Part shown: one piece after another, positions 17,368 through 25,988 of the stretch | Layout: every line of letters starts with the position of its first letter | Position numbering within the stretch: the first letter of the stretch is position 1 | NCBI GenBank assembly: GCA_031551125.1 | Contig: JAVBOB010000007.1 | Coordinates: forward strand, 62,001-126,000 | From: JAIRNF01 sp031551125 | Lineage (GTDB): Bacteria > Bacteroidota > Bacteroidia > Bacteroidales > UBA932 | Length of the DNA stretch: 64,000 nucleotides | Direction: 5' to 3' | Translations under genes and position numbers: made by a program | Notes under the pieces: generated by a model | Seen by the model: only the letters and a program-made list of their open reading frames with translations | Database searches by the model: none | Told to the model about the DNA's origin: nothing

Positions 17368-18207
17368 CTATTTTTTGTGAAAGGCTGCCAGCTCGTCAAT
17401 CGGAGCCTGTATTATTTTGCCGATGGTGAGCCCGCGTTTTTTTGCTTCCTCTTCCAGCATAGGGCGGAAGTGGTGAGCAATAGAGCCCACAAAGCCAACA
17501 GGATAATTCTTGCAATCGGCGTACTTCATTACGTTGTTATCTAAAAACTCTGCCAAGCATAGCGATACAAGCCTTGCTATAGCATGGTTTTGGATATTTT
17601 CATTCATAAATCGGGTGAAGCTGGCCAGATACTTGCTGTTATGTCCGTTACGGTAAACCTGTTGAATTATCTCAGCCATTGAGAGCGAGTACTGCTGTTG
17701 CAGCTTCTCTCGAATATCATCAGGAAGTCCGCGTTTCAGGTAGGCGTTAAGTAATCGACGCCCCATAGCGCTACCGCTGCCTTCGTCCCCTAGTATATAT
17801 CCTCCGGCAGGTACGTTGTCCGTAATCTTTGTTCCGTCAAAAAGGCAGGAGTTGGAGCCTGTTCCAAGAATACAGGCAATGCCCGCTTTGGTTCCGCAAA
17901 TGGCGCGGGCTGAGCCGAATAAGTCGGAGTATGTTTCAATGGATTGAGCCGAGGGGAATACGCTTTTAAGCATTTGGGCCATCAGGTTGGCAAGCTCCTC
18001 AGTAGCCACACCTGTACCGTAGTAGTAAATTTGTTCAATGGCTACGGTTACCTGAGGCTTAACATTGTCGTTTAGCTCCTTGAGAATTTTATCTTCGGGA
18101 TGCAGCGCCGGATTAATTCCGTCCGTTTTAAACTTATCCTCTTTCCCATCTTTACGGATTACGCACCAATCTGTTCCTGTCGATCCGCTATCGGCTACTA
18201 ATATCAT
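17368..18207 (-). CDS. murK: BadF/BadG-family sugar kinase, MurK-like
   Basis: 279 residues of the actin/hexokinase-fold BadF/BadG/BcrA/BcrD family. Phosphate-1 loop DSGSTGTDW at residues 6-14, then GTGSNSCLFDG and GDEGSGSAMGRRLL. Such proteins phosphorylate N-acetyl amino sugars. Being directly before murQ points to MurNAc (and perhaps GlcNAc) as substrate, as for Tannerella MurK. The gene symbol rests on context. Confidence 0.8.
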   Translation of the reverse strand: MILVADSGSTGTDWCVIRKDGKEDKFKTDGINPALHPEDKILKELNDNVKPQVTVAIEQIYYYGTGVATEELANLMAQMLKSVFPSAQSIETYSDLFGSARAICGTKAGIACILGTGSNSCLFDGTKITDNVPAGGYILGDEGSGSAMGRRLLNAYLKRGLPDDIREKLQQQYSLSMAEIIQQVYRNGHNSKYLASFTRFMNENIQNHAIARLVSLCLAEFLDNNVMKYADCKNYPVGFVGSIAHHFRPMLEEEAKKRGLTIGKIIQAPIDELAAFHKK

Positions 18208-18354
18208 CTGGTTGTTGTTAGGTTATGAGAGGACAAATATAGTGAAAGTTTATGAAGCGTTGAATGGTTAGCCGGTAGTGAATGGTTAATAGTGAATAGC
18301 TAACGGCTAGCGGATGAGAAAAAATAATGAGATGCACTTGGAAATATAATAGAA

Positions 18355-18377
18355 AAAGCCCGTGTTAAACGGGCTTT
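18355..18377 (-). terminator. Terminator of the tRNA-Thr(CGT) gene
   Basis: An 8-bp stem AAAGCCCG/CGGGCTTT with a 7-nt loop. On the minus strand it is followed by TT and A/T-rich sequence. Between murK and this site (18208-18354) I see only TTAATAGTGAATAG-type low-complexity phrases. Confidence 0.65.
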
Positions 18378-18384
18378 GCAGGTG

Positions 18385-18456
18385 AGCCTCCTAACAGATT
18401 TGAACTGTTGACCTGCTCGTTACGAATGAGCTGCTCTACCACTGAGCTAAGGAGGC
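18385..18456 (-). tRNA. tRNA-Thr (CGT)
   Basis: 72 nt with 7-bp acceptor GCCTCCT/AGGAGGC. The anticodon loop TTCGTAA gives anticodon CGT. One A-C mismatch closes the anticodon stem. No CCA encoded. Confidence 0.93.
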
Positions 18457-18489
18457 ATACTATTTCTCTATGAGTTGAGAATAGGATGG

Positions 18490-18519
18490 CAAAAGTACAA
18501 TTTTTTTGAATGATGCAAA
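18490..18519 (-). promoter_or_regulatory. Promoter of tRNA-Thr(CGT)
   Basis: On the minus strand TTTG (18516-18519), 18 nt, TACTTTTG (18490-18497). A good consensus match, 34 nt upstream of the tRNA. Confidence 0.6.
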
Positions 18520-18655
18520 TATTAGAGCTAAACTTTGAAGGTTTGAACCAGCTTTTGTTGTGCTATACTGTTGAATGCTAGTGGATACTATTGTTTGTTT
18601 TAAGATTAAGGAGTTATAAAATTTTAGACCAACTCCAGTTACATACTGTAATAAA

Positions 18656-18738
18656 AGCACGTCATTGCGAGCGAAGCGAAGCAATCTCCTCAAGTTAAAC
18701 AGATTGCTTCGGCAAAAAGCGCCTCGCAATGACGTGCT
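18656..18738. repeat. GTCATTGCGAG palindromic element, copy 4
   Basis: The cleanest copy: AGCACGTCATTGCGAG at the left end, CTCGCAATGACGTGCT at the right, with GAAGCAATCT/AGATTGCTTC inside. The region 18520-18860 between tRNA-Thr and the peroxiredoxin gene otherwise holds only AT-rich sequence and a CTATGCACCTATGTGG phrase. Confidence 0.88.
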
Positions 18739-18864
18739 TATTTCTAGCTAGCAACTTGAGTTACCTAATCAAATTAAAGAAAGATGTAAACAGGTGTATA
18801 TTTATATTCTATGCACCTATGTGGTAAAACAACTCAGGGGGGTAGCAAGATGTGACTAACAAAA

Positions 18865-18897
18865 AACACGATAAGCAATATGTTTGCCTATCGTGTT
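18865..18897 (-). terminator. Terminator of the peroxiredoxin gene
   Basis: A 14-bp stem with one mismatch (18865-18878/18884-18897). On the minus strand the stem runs into six consecutive T. Confidence 0.7.
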
Positions 18898-18919
18898 CTT
18901 CTTCGAATGAAAAGAAAGT

Positions 18920-19468
18920 TTATAGTGTAGCCTGTCCTTTTACCCAGTTGCAGGGGGTTAGCTTATCAATTTGCAGCGCATCGAGTATGCGAATAACTTC
19001 TTCGGTATTACGTCCTGCTGATAGGTCGTTTACGCTGAGATGGCGAATGATACCTTTAGGGTCAACAATGAACGTTACTCGGTAAGCCACCTTCTGGTCG
19101 CCTTCCAGAATACCAAGTTCTTCTGCCAACGACTTTGATGTATCGGCCAGCATGGGGAAGCGTAACAGCTTCAGTGCCGGATGGCTGTTGCGCCATGCAA
19201 GGTGTGAGAACTCCGAATCGGTAGATGCGCCGACAAGCGTTGCATTACGTTCCTGAAACTCCATGAAACGATCGTTGAAAGCGGCAATTTCCGTAGGACA
19301 TACAAAGGTAAAGTCCATAGGCCACCAAAACATTACCAGCCATTTGTCCCCTTTAAGGCATGAGTCTAAGCTTAGATCAGCAAACTCCTTACCCGGATCG
19401 GTTGATACTACCGCCTTTTTGTTGAATGCGGGGAACTTTGCTCCCACTGAAAGAATCCTGTTTTCCAT
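18920..19468 (-). CDS. Peroxiredoxin, AhpC/TSA family
   Basis: 182 residues. The peroxidatic cysteine is Cys57 in FTFVCPTE; Cys173 in TPCNW is a likely resolving cysteine, so a typical 2-Cys mechanism is probable. It reduces H2O2 and organic peroxides in the cytoplasm. No ahpF or thioredoxin reductase gene is adjacent. Single gene. Confidence 0.93.
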   Translation of the reverse strand: MENRILSVGAKFPAFNKKAVVSTDPGKEFADLSLDSCLKGDKWLVMFWWPMDFTFVCPTEIAAFNDRFMEFQERNATLVGASTDSEFSHLAWRNSHPALKLLRFPMLADTSKSLAEELGILEGDQKVAYRVTFIVDPKGIIRHLSVNDLSAGRNTEEVIRILDALQIDKLTPCNWVKGQATL

Positions 19469-19632
19469 TGTTACGTATGTTTATATGTAGTGTTTTCTTG
19501 ATGAGGTACAAAGTTCGACAATAAAGCAAGGCGCGTCAAATAGGTTGTTTTTATTGAGGGATAGATTTTGTTTATGTTGCTTTAAGCACGTGAGGAATAG
19601 CACAGAGTTCCATGGAGCACTAAAGTAAAATA

Positions 19633-19691
19633 GACCGTCATTGCGAGCGAAGTGACCCGAAGGGCAGCGTAGCTAACCAATCTCTCGAATT
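19633..19691. repeat. GTCATTGCGAG element, copy 5 (half element)
   Basis: Only the alternative arm is present: CCGTCATTGCGAGCGAAG then GACCCGAAGGGCAGCG and TAGCTAACCAATCT, inverted relative to the right arm of copy 7. The partner arm is missing. Confidence 0.7.
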
Positions 19692-19722
19692 TAATTGTCA
19701 ATTGTTATATTCGCTATTGCTT

Positions 19723-19750
19723 ACCCCAACCTCCTTTAGGGGGTTGGGGT
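19723..19750. repeat. CCCCAACC palindrome, copy 1
   Basis: ACCCCAACCTCC TTTA GGGGGTTGGGGT, an imperfect palindrome behind the DUF4251 gene. Related copies at 24946-24966 and 27723-27785. May act as terminator. Confidence 0.6.
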
Positions 19751-19754
19751 ATGT

Positions 19755-20252
19755 TTACTTACTTTGCACTTCCCCGTAAAACGAAATACTTTGACGGGTA
19801 TTATCGTTCACCTGTAGCGTAGCCGTTCCCGATTTGGAAACAAACAGTAGCAATTCATATCGGTGTTCCATATCATCCTTAATGCTGATGGTAATATCCC
19901 ATCCCTTCTTTGTTGCCTTTGTTTGGTAGTCGAAATCGGTACTGGTAAAATCAACGCCACCACCTGTCATATCCATAGGTGCAACGTATCCCCTGCCATA
20001 GTAGGGGAGGTAAGCGGCTACGGTATCCTTAGCTACTCTCATATTGTAGCCATAGCTCAGCTGTTTGGTTGGTCCGCCCAGCGGTAATGCCGATTGGGCA
20101 ATAAAGGTGTACTTCTGTTGCTCTACCATTTGCTTTACGGCGGCTTCCTGTTGTTGCTTTTTGCTTTGCTTAGGTTCGTCAGCAAAAGCAAATGTGTTTA
20201 CTACTAGCGTTGTAACTAGTAATATAGTTGTTGGACTGAGGTACTTTCTCAT
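19755..20252 (-). CDS. DUF4251 domain secreted protein
   Basis: 165 residues if started at ATG 20252, which places a signal peptide at the N-terminus (MRKYLSPTTILL...AFADEP). An upstream frame start would add 32 residues before the signal and is unlikely. After a Lys/Gln-rich stretch comes the DUF4251 core: LPYYGRGYVAPMDMTGGGVDFTS, then KKGWDITISIKD and LLLFVSKSGTATLQV. A common periplasmic family in Bacteroidales with unknown role. Confidence 0.82.
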   Translation of the reverse strand: MRKYLSPTTILLVTTLVVNTFAFADEPKQSKKQQQEAAVKQMVEQQKYTFIAQSALPLGGPTKQLSYGYNMRVAKDTVAAYLPYYGRGYVAPMDMTGGGVDFTSTDFDYQTKATKKGWDITISIKDDMEHRYELLLFVSKSGTATLQVNDNTRQSISFYGEVQSK

Positions 20253-20522
20253 GATTGCGGAGTTTAGTATATAGCTATAAACAACGAAAGGGTGGAAAGG
20301 GTTGCTATCAATTATCTGTTTAGTATCTGTAAAATACAGCAGAGTCAATCCCTATGCGATTTATGAATTTTTATTTTTCTTTCTCAAAGGGAAAAGAACG
20401 GTAAAACGCAAGTGAGCAATTTATGCATATTTTAATTTATAGTATATTCGCACTGCGAAAAGCTGATGTTTTGTCTAAAAAATCACACGTAAACCATTAA
20501 ACTACTTTAATCTAAATTCGGT

Positions 20523-21314
20523 ATGAGAAAAATTATTACTTCATGTCTTGTTGTTATGGCTTTTGCATTCAGTGCAAACGCGCAATTTGGTAAAATAAAA
20601 GTTGATACCAAGAAGTTGGGTAAGGCTGCCGGAAGTGTTGCCAGCGCTATTACGCTAACGGATGCTGATGTTGCCAAGCTTTGCCAGGAGTATGTTGACT
20701 GGATGGACAAAAACAATCCGGTATGTGAAGCAAATTCAAAGGATAAAGGAAAGAAAGCTTATGGAGAGCGTTTAGAGCGTTTATTGAAGAGCTGTAGCGA
20801 TTTTGATGGCTTGAAGCTCGACATTAAAGCGTACTACGTAGTTGACCAAAATGCGTTTGCTTGCGGTAACGGGAGTATCCGTGTATTTGCGGGCTTAATG
20901 GATTTGCTGTCTGACGATGAGCTGCTGGGCGTTATTGGTCACGAAATAGGTCACATTAAAGATGGAGACTGTAAAGATGCAATGAAGAATGCCTACCTTG
21001 TATCGGCTGGTAAAAGCGCGGTTAGCGCTGCCGGTGGTGTAGCTGCCGCTTTGACCGACTCTCAGCTTGGCGATCTTGGCGAAGCGCTTGCTACTGCTCA
21101 ATTCTCGCAGAAACAGGAATATGCTGCCGATGATTATGGTTATAATTTCTTGAAGAAAAACGGACACGACCAAAAGGGTATGGCTTCGGCTTTACGTGTT
21201 ATCCAAAAGTTACAGGATGATGCAGGTGTTGATAAAAGCAAGACAAAAGCGTTATTCTCAAGCCACCCTGATAGCGCAAAACGTGCTGAACGGTTGGAAA
21301 AGAAAGACAAGTAA
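20523..21314 (+). CDS. Secreted M48-family metalloprotease
   Basis: 263 residues. Signal peptide residues 1-20 (SANA/Q). Zinc site H140-E-I-G-H144, with E199 in QEYAADDYG as the likely third ligand. The C-terminal SSHPDSAKRAERLE is the usual end of the M48 catalytic domain. The N-terminus lacks the membrane helices of HtpX. Probably periplasmic, with a role in envelope protein turnover. Single gene. Confidence 0.9.
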   Translation: MRKIITSCLVVMAFAFSANAQFGKIKVDTKKLGKAAGSVASAITLTDADVAKLCQEYVDWMDKNNPVCEANSKDKGKKAYGERLERLLKSCSDFDGLKLDIKAYYVVDQNAFACGNGSIRVFAGLMDLLSDDELLGVIGHEIGHIKDGDCKDAMKNAYLVSAGKSAVSAAGGVAAALTDSQLGDLGEALATAQFSQKQEYAADDYGYNFLKKNGHDQKGMASALRVIQKLQDDAGVDKSKTKALFSSHPDSAKRAERLEKKDK

Positions 21315-21332
21315 GAGGCTTGCTTTATAAAT

Positions 21333-21369
21333 AAAAAGAGGCTATCCGAAAACGGATAGCCTCTTTTTT
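21333..21369. terminator. Bidirectional terminator between M48 gene and tRNA-Leu
   Basis: A 16-bp stem 21333-21348/21353-21368, loop AAAA, A-run before and T-run after, serving the M48 gene rightwards and tRNA-Leu leftwards. Confidence 0.82.
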
Positions 21370-21375
21370 GTTGTG

Positions 21376-21459
21376 TGCCCAGAACAAGACTCGAACTTGC
21401 ACACCGTAACCGGCACCACCCCCTCAAAGTGGCGTGTCTACCAATTTCACCATCTGGGC
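21376..21459 (-). tRNA. tRNA-Leu (GAG)
   Basis: 84 nt, a class II tRNA with a long variable arm. Acceptor GCCCAG.../...CTGGGC, anticodon loop TTGAGGG giving anticodon GAG. No CCA encoded. Confidence 0.93.
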
Positions 21460-21475
21460 GTTCATTTGGGGACTG

Positions 21476-21483
21476 CAAAGGTA
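21476..21483 (-). promoter_or_regulatory. -7 box for tRNA-Leu
   Basis: TACCTTTG on the minus strand, 17 nt before the tRNA. No clear -33 TTTG. Confidence 0.4.
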
Positions 21484-21536
21484 GCTATTTTTTTGAACCG
21501 ATAAATAACCGAAACATTAAAATAAGAACGTCATTG

Positions 21537-21608
21537 CGAGGCGCTTTTTTGCCGAAGCAATCTCTTGGATAGAGCAGATTGCTTCGTCGTTCCTCCTAGC
21601 AATGACGG
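21537..21608. repeat. GTCATTGCGAG palindromic element, copy 6
   Basis: ACGTCATTGCGAGGCG...GCCGAAGCAATCTC then AGATTGCTTCGTCG...AGCAATGACG. Lies between tRNA-Leu and the end of lon. Confidence 0.82.
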
Positions 21609-21680
21609 GTTTATTGAACTTATAACTATTACTGTGTGTACTTATGCGTTTATGTGGTAAAAACTTATGTGGTGAAAGAG

Positions 21681-24137
21681 CTACCCCAAGTTCACCCCGT
21701 TCTTTACCTTCTCTTTTAGCAAGGCTATTTCAAAAACATCGGCAACGGTATGTACATAGTGGAACTTAAGCCCCTTCACGTATATATCCTTAATGTCGTT
21801 GATGTCTTTACGGTTCTCATCCGAGAGAATTATCTCCTTAATCCCTGCGCGTTTGGCAGCCAGTATTTTTTCCTTAATTCCGCCAACGGGAAGCACTTTA
21901 CCGCGTAGCGTAATTTCGCCCGTCATGGCTAAGCTTTTCTTCACTTTGCGTTGCGTGTAGGCCGAGGCAATCGCTGTTGCCATAGTAATACCTGCCGAAG
22001 GACCATCCTTTGGTATTGCGCCTTCCGGAACGTGTAGGTGTAGGTTCCACTTTTCGAATAGCTCCGGTTTAATGTCAAGCAGGCTGGCGTGTGCCCTCAC
22101 GTATTCCAGCGCAATGGTAGCCGATTCTTTCATCACATCGCCCAAGTTTCCGGTAATGGTAAGGTGTCCTTTACCCGGGCTGAGGCTGGTTTCAACAAAT
22201 AGAATTTCGCCACCTACCTGTGTCCACGCTAAACCCGTTACCACACCTGCAAAATCGTTACCCTCGTACTCATCTCTTGAGAATTTGGGAACACCCAGTA
22301 TTTTCTCAATATCTTGTGCGCTGGGTTTCTTGTTGAACTTACCGTTTGATGCTATTTGCTTAGCGTAGTAGCGCATCAGCTTGGCAATTTCTTTGTCCAG
22401 TGCACGTACTCCCGATTCGCGAGTGTACTTTTCAACCACTTGTTGCAGTATTTCATCGCTCAGCTCAACGCTTCCGGCGGGAATACCGTGAGCGTCCATT
22501 TGCTTAGGTACCAAGTGGCGTTTGGCTATTTCTATTTTTTCCTCAACCAAATAACCGGTCATGCTAATCATTTCCATACGGTCACGCAAAGCCGTACTGA
22601 TGGTAGATATATCGTTAGCCGTAGTAATGAACAGCACCTTTGACAGGTCGTAGTCAACATCCAAGTAGTTATCATGGAAAGTAGAATTTTGTTCAGGGTC
22701 AAGTACCTCCAGCAAGGCGGACGAAGGGTCGCCTCTAAAATCCTGACCTACCTTGTCAATCTCGTCCAAAATAATTACCGGATTTGACGATTTGCATCGC
22801 TTGATGGTTTGTATAATCCGTCCCGGCATAGCGCCGATGTATGTTTTACGGTGTCCGCGAATTTCCGACTCGTCATGTAACCCACCCAGCGATATACGGC
22901 CAAACTCGCGTCCCAGCGCACGTGCAACAGATTTTCCTAACGATGTTTTTCCAACACCCGGAGGGCCATATAGGCACACAATGGGTGATTTTAAATCGCC
23001 TTTCAGCTTAATAACGGCAAGGTGTTCGAGTATGCGTTCCTTTACCTGTTCCAGTCCGTAGTGGTCTTCGTCCAGTACCTTTTGTGCCTCGTTTAAGTCC
23101 AGCCGGTCTTGCGTGTACTCGTTCCAAGGTAAATCGAGCATCAGCTCCAGGTAGGTTAGCTGCATGGAAAACTCGGCTGCATGGGGGCTCATACGGGCAA
23201 ACTTTTCCAGCTCTTTGTTAAAGTATTCGGCAACTTCGGCAGACCATTTTTTAGTTTCAGCACGTTTTTTCAGCTCCTCTACCTCTTGGTCGGTAGGGCT
23301 TCCGCCCAGCTCGTCCTGTATGGTCTTCATTTGCTGGTTGAGGTAGTACTCGCGTTGCTGTTGGTCTATTTCGGTGCGCACTTTACGCTGTATGTCGTCC
23401 TTAATTTCCAGCAGCTGTATTTCTTTATTCAGCACCTCCAGCAGCTTATAAGCACGGTTCTTCAGCGCGTTTATTTCCAGCAGCTCTTGCTTATCGGGTA
23501 GCTTGCTGAACTCGGCGTTTGAAGCCACAAAGTTGATAAGGAAGCTACGGCTCTCAATATTCTTGATAGCAAAGGAGGCCTCTTGCGGGAGCTGTGGTGA
23601 AAGCTGGATAATTTTAAGCGCTAAATCTTTTATGGAATCAACAATCGCTTCATAATCTTCGTCGGGCAATGTTGGCTTTATTTCACTCAGGTAATGTACT
23701 GTTGCCTTGAGGTAGCTATCATCCGATATGATTTGCTCTATTTCAAACCGACGTGTTCCTTGCAGCACAACGGTTATAGCACCGTCGGGCATTTCAATAA
23801 CTTTGAGTATACGTGCCAGCGTGCCTATTCTGTACAGGTCATCACCTGTGGGTATCTCAACAGATGGGTCGAGCTGTGCCACAGCCCCCAATATTTTGGA
23901 GTTGGCGTAAACTTCCCTCACCAGCTTTATGGAGCTGGGACGACCAACGGTAATAGGAATCAGTATGCCCGGAAATAGTACGGCATTTCGTAAGGGTAGC
24001 AAGGGGATGGTATTTTCCTTCGGTTCCTCTTCGGTTGTATCGTTATCATCGTTCATCACCAGCGGAATGATATTGTTAAGGTTATCATCCGAGGAATCTG
24101 TCAAAAATTCAGGTATAATTTTTATGCTAAATGCCAT
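21681..24137 (-). CDS. lon: ATP-dependent protease Lon
   Basis: 818 residues. N-terminal substrate domain from about residue 40 (TIPLLPLRNAVLFPG). AAA+ Walker A GPPGVGKTS near residue 390 and Walker B VIILDEIDKV. The serine protease domain has PKDGPSAGI (catalytic Ser about 711) and the catalytic Lys in the KILAAKRAG region (about 754). It degrades misfolded and regulatory proteins in the cytoplasm. The acidic N-terminal extension of some 40 residues (NDDNDTTEEEPKE) is typical of Bacteroidota Lon. Single gene. Confidence 0.97.
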   Translation of the reverse strand: MAFSIKIIPEFLTDSSDDNLNNIIPLVMNDDNDTTEEEPKENTIPLLPLRNAVLFPGILIPITVGRPSSIKLVREVYANSKILGAVAQLDPSVEIPTGDDLYRIGTLARILKVIEMPDGAITVVLQGTRRFEIEQIISDDSYLKATVHYLSEIKPTLPDEDYEAIVDSIKDLALKIIQLSPQLPQEASFAIKNIESRSFLINFVASNAEFSKLPDKQELLEINALKNRAYKLLEVLNKEIQLLEIKDDIQRKVRTEIDQQQREYYLNQQMKTIQDELGGSPTDQEVEELKKRAETKKWSAEVAEYFNKELEKFARMSPHAAEFSMQLTYLELMLDLPWNEYTQDRLDLNEAQKVLDEDHYGLEQVKERILEHLAVIKLKGDLKSPIVCLYGPPGVGKTSLGKSVARALGREFGRISLGGLHDESEIRGHRKTYIGAMPGRIIQTIKRCKSSNPVIILDEIDKVGQDFRGDPSSALLEVLDPEQNSTFHDNYLDVDYDLSKVLFITTANDISTISTALRDRMEMISMTGYLVEEKIEIAKRHLVPKQMDAHGIPAGSVELSDEILQQVVEKYTRESGVRALDKEIAKLMRYYAKQIASNGKFNKKPSAQDIEKILGVPKFSRDEYEGNDFAGVVTGLAWTQVGGEILFVETSLSPGKGHLTITGNLGDVMKESATIALEYVRAHASLLDIKPELFEKWNLHLHVPEGAIPKDGPSAGITMATAIASAYTQRKVKKSLAMTGEITLRGKVLPVGGIKEKILAAKRAGIKEIILSDENRKDINDIKDIYVKGLKFHYVHTVADVFEIALLKEKVKNGVNLG

Positions 24138-24373
24138 GTTTATTGAATGGTTTCAATTCGGTATTTGTGTTTGACTATACGAATAGGGACAAAGTGACCA
24201 TGTCAACTTGTCACTAATCCTTACCAAGAGCTAAGACTTAATACACATTTCTACACTTCAACCAAATATATTTCTCACTATAATTATACGTAATACTTTT
24301 ATAATGAGCAATATATCATGATTTTGTAAGTTGCTTTAGCCCAAGGTTATTTGTATAGTGCAAGCCGTGTGCC

Positions 24374-24400
24374 AAAAAAAAAGCTCCGTATAACCGGAGC
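24374..24400 (-). terminator. Terminator of rpmE2
   Basis: A GCTCCG/CGGAGC stem followed on the minus strand by nine T. The gap between lon and this site (24138-24373) shows no ORF or clear structure. Confidence 0.75.
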
Positions 24401-24422
24401 CTTCTTGTGTAAGCTGTGAGTA

Positions 24423-24683
24423 TTAGTCCTTTTTTTCGTAGTGCTTCTTGTACTTGGTCATGAACTTATCCACACGTCCGGCGGTATCAACCAACTTCAT
24501 CTTTCCGGTATAGAAAGGGTGAGACGTGTTGGAAATTTCCATCTTGTAAAGCGGATATTCTTGTCCGTCAATGGTGATGGTTTCTCTGGTTTGAACGGTT
24601 GAGCGGGTTAAGAAAACATGTTCGTTTGACATATCCTTAAATGCTACAACGCGATAGCTGTCTGGATGAATTCCTTTTTTCAT
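24423..24683 (-). CDS. rpmE2: 50S ribosomal protein L31, type B
   Basis: 86 residues starting MKKGIHPDSYRVVAFKDMS, with NTSHPFYTGKMKLVDTAGRVDKF. The zinc-binding CxxC of type-A L31 is absent, so this is the type-B (zinc-independent) form. A -7 box TACCTTTG lies 46 nt upstream. Confidence 0.95.
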   Translation of the reverse strand: MKKGIHPDSYRVVAFKDMSNEHVFLTRSTVQTRETITIDGQEYPLYKMEISNTSHPFYTGKMKLVDTAGRVDKFMTKYKKHYEKKD

Positions 24684-24728
24684 TGTATCTTATATTTTAT
24701 CTTTTTCTCTTTTCTATGAAACGGGTTG

Positions 24729-24736
24729 CAAAGGTA
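24729..24736 (-). promoter_or_regulatory. -7 box for rpmE2
   Basis: TACCTTTG on the minus strand, 46 nt upstream of the start codon. Confidence 0.4.
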
Positions 24737-24802
24737 TATATTTTTTTCAAACAAACCAGCAAGTGAATAATATTTTGATTTTTACTTCCAAATCTAAATT
24801 TT

Positions 24803-24936
24803 TACCGCATAGGCACATAGGTCATCAAGAAACACATAGCTTATTGCTATTATCAACATTTCTTCCCTCTTTGATAGAAATACGCTTGTTTAGTAGAAAA
24901 CTATGTGAACCTATGTTTTCTATGTACCTATGTGTT
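24803..24936. repeat. ACCTATGTG phrase repeat with inverted ends
   Basis: CGCATAGGCACATAGG and AACACATAG on the left mirror CTATGTGAACCTATG and GTACCTATGTG on the right, in an AT-rich gap without genes (24684-24978). Shorter related phrases occur near 18811 and 21636. Confidence 0.5.
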
Positions 24937-24945
24937 GAATAAATT

Positions 24946-24966
24946 CCCCTTTAGAGGGTTGGGGGT
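24946..24966. repeat. CCCCAACC palindrome, copy 2 (half)
   Basis: CCCCTTTAGAGGGTTGGGGG, the right half of the palindrome family seen at 27723-27785. Confidence 0.5.
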
Positions 24967-24978
24967 AATAAACAAAAA

Positions 24979-25004
24979 CAGCCCTAACTATTTATTTAGG
25001 GCTG
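24979..25004 (-). terminator. Terminator of the Bax-inhibitor-like gene
   Basis: A 9-bp stem CAGCCCTAA/TTAGGGCTG; on the minus strand TTTTTGTTT follows. Confidence 0.75.
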
Positions 25005-25025
25005 CCGAATAAATAGCTATTGTTT

Positions 25026-25787
25026 TTAGCGTCGGCTAAGCTTAGCCAGCAGCTTCAATATTTCAAGGTATAGCCATACCAGCGTAAGCATTAGGCCAAA
25101 TGCACCATACCATTCCATATACTTAGGTGCTCCGGCTTGCGCTCCTTTTTCAATGAAGTCAAAGTCGAGCAGAAGGTTCATGGTTGCAATAATCACTACA
25201 ACAACGCTGATACCGATGCTCAGCAGACCTGACCCCCAAACTATTGACATGTTAGCGCCGAAAAAGCTGGCTACAAGTGATATGAGGTAGAATATGGCAA
25301 CCGCTCCGGTAGCAATAATAACACCCGAACGGAACTTGTTGGTTACCTTAATAAGCCCCGAACGATAAACTACCAGCATTACGGCCAATGTAAGCAAAGT
25401 GATGCTGACAGCAGTAAGCACTATGCCGGGGTAGCTGGCGGCGTAAGCGGCCTCAAACCATGCCGATATAGCACCTAAAAATAAACCTTCCAAAGCTGCG
25501 TATATAGGAGCAGCCCAAGGCGCGGTTGTGGGTTTGAATATAATAATGAGCGACATAACGAATCCACCAATAAGACCGCCCCACATCCAGGGGGTAGCTG
25601 CGGCAGGGTCAATAGATGAGGTGGCCATCTTCCATGTGTAAGCACCGCTAATTACAGCCATTAACAGCAATAAAAACGTTTTGGTTGCTGTTCCCTTAAC
25701 GGTCATGGTTGCGGATGATGAGTTGGCAGCGGCTTTGCCGAAAATGCTGTCCTTCATTGCCGGATTTGAAGTTCTGAATAATGCCAT
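25026..25787 (-). CDS. Bax inhibitor-1/YccA family membrane protein
   Basis: 253 residues with seven hydrophobic segments after a short cytoplasmic N-terminus. It contains AALEGLFLGAISAWFEAAYA and DFDFIEKGAQAGAPKYMEWYGAFGLMLTLVWLYLE blocks typical of the YccA/BI-1-like (TMBIM) family; in Bacteroidota the members are about this length. Relatives include a pH-dependent calcium leak channel (YetJ). The role here is not known. A -7 box TACCTTTG lies 30 nt upstream of the start. Confidence 0.87.
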   Translation of the reverse strand: MALFRTSNPAMKDSIFGKAAANSSSATMTVKGTATKTFLLLLMAVISGAYTWKMATSSIDPAAATPWMWGGLIGGFVMSLIIIFKPTTAPWAAPIYAALEGLFLGAISAWFEAAYAASYPGIVLTAVSITLLTLAVMLVVYRSGLIKVTNKFRSGVIIATGAVAIFYLISLVASFFGANMSIVWGSGLLSIGISVVVVIIATMNLLLDFDFIEKGAQAGAPKYMEWYGAFGLMLTLVWLYLEILKLLAKLSRR

Positions 25788-25817
25788 TGTTTTTCTCTTT
25801 GTTTAAGTTTTAATGGG

Positions 25818-25825
25818 CAAAGGTA
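25818..25825 (-). promoter_or_regulatory. -7 box for the BI-1-like gene
   Basis: TACCTTTG on the minus strand, 30 nt before the start codon. Confidence 0.4.
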
Positions 25826-25988
25826 GCCAATATTGAGATACCTTGTGATAAATTTAACGTTATTTGGAAGAGGGTTAAGCGTGAAGCGTTAGCGGTTAAG
25901 CGAAAAGATAGGTGAATGGTGAGTGGTGAAAAGAAATGCATCCCAGCAGGAAGTGAGCTAAATGGTTCAAACTACCACTTACAATAAA

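Noticed and set aside
18460..18729. Frames reading LLRFARND at 15653-15863 and 18460-18729
   Set aside because: Translation of the GTCATTGCGAG repeat elements, not proteins.
21140..21478. Minus-strand frame of 112 codons over the M48 gene end and tRNA-Leu
   Set aside because: Runs through a terminator and a tRNA and opposes a real gene; no family likeness.
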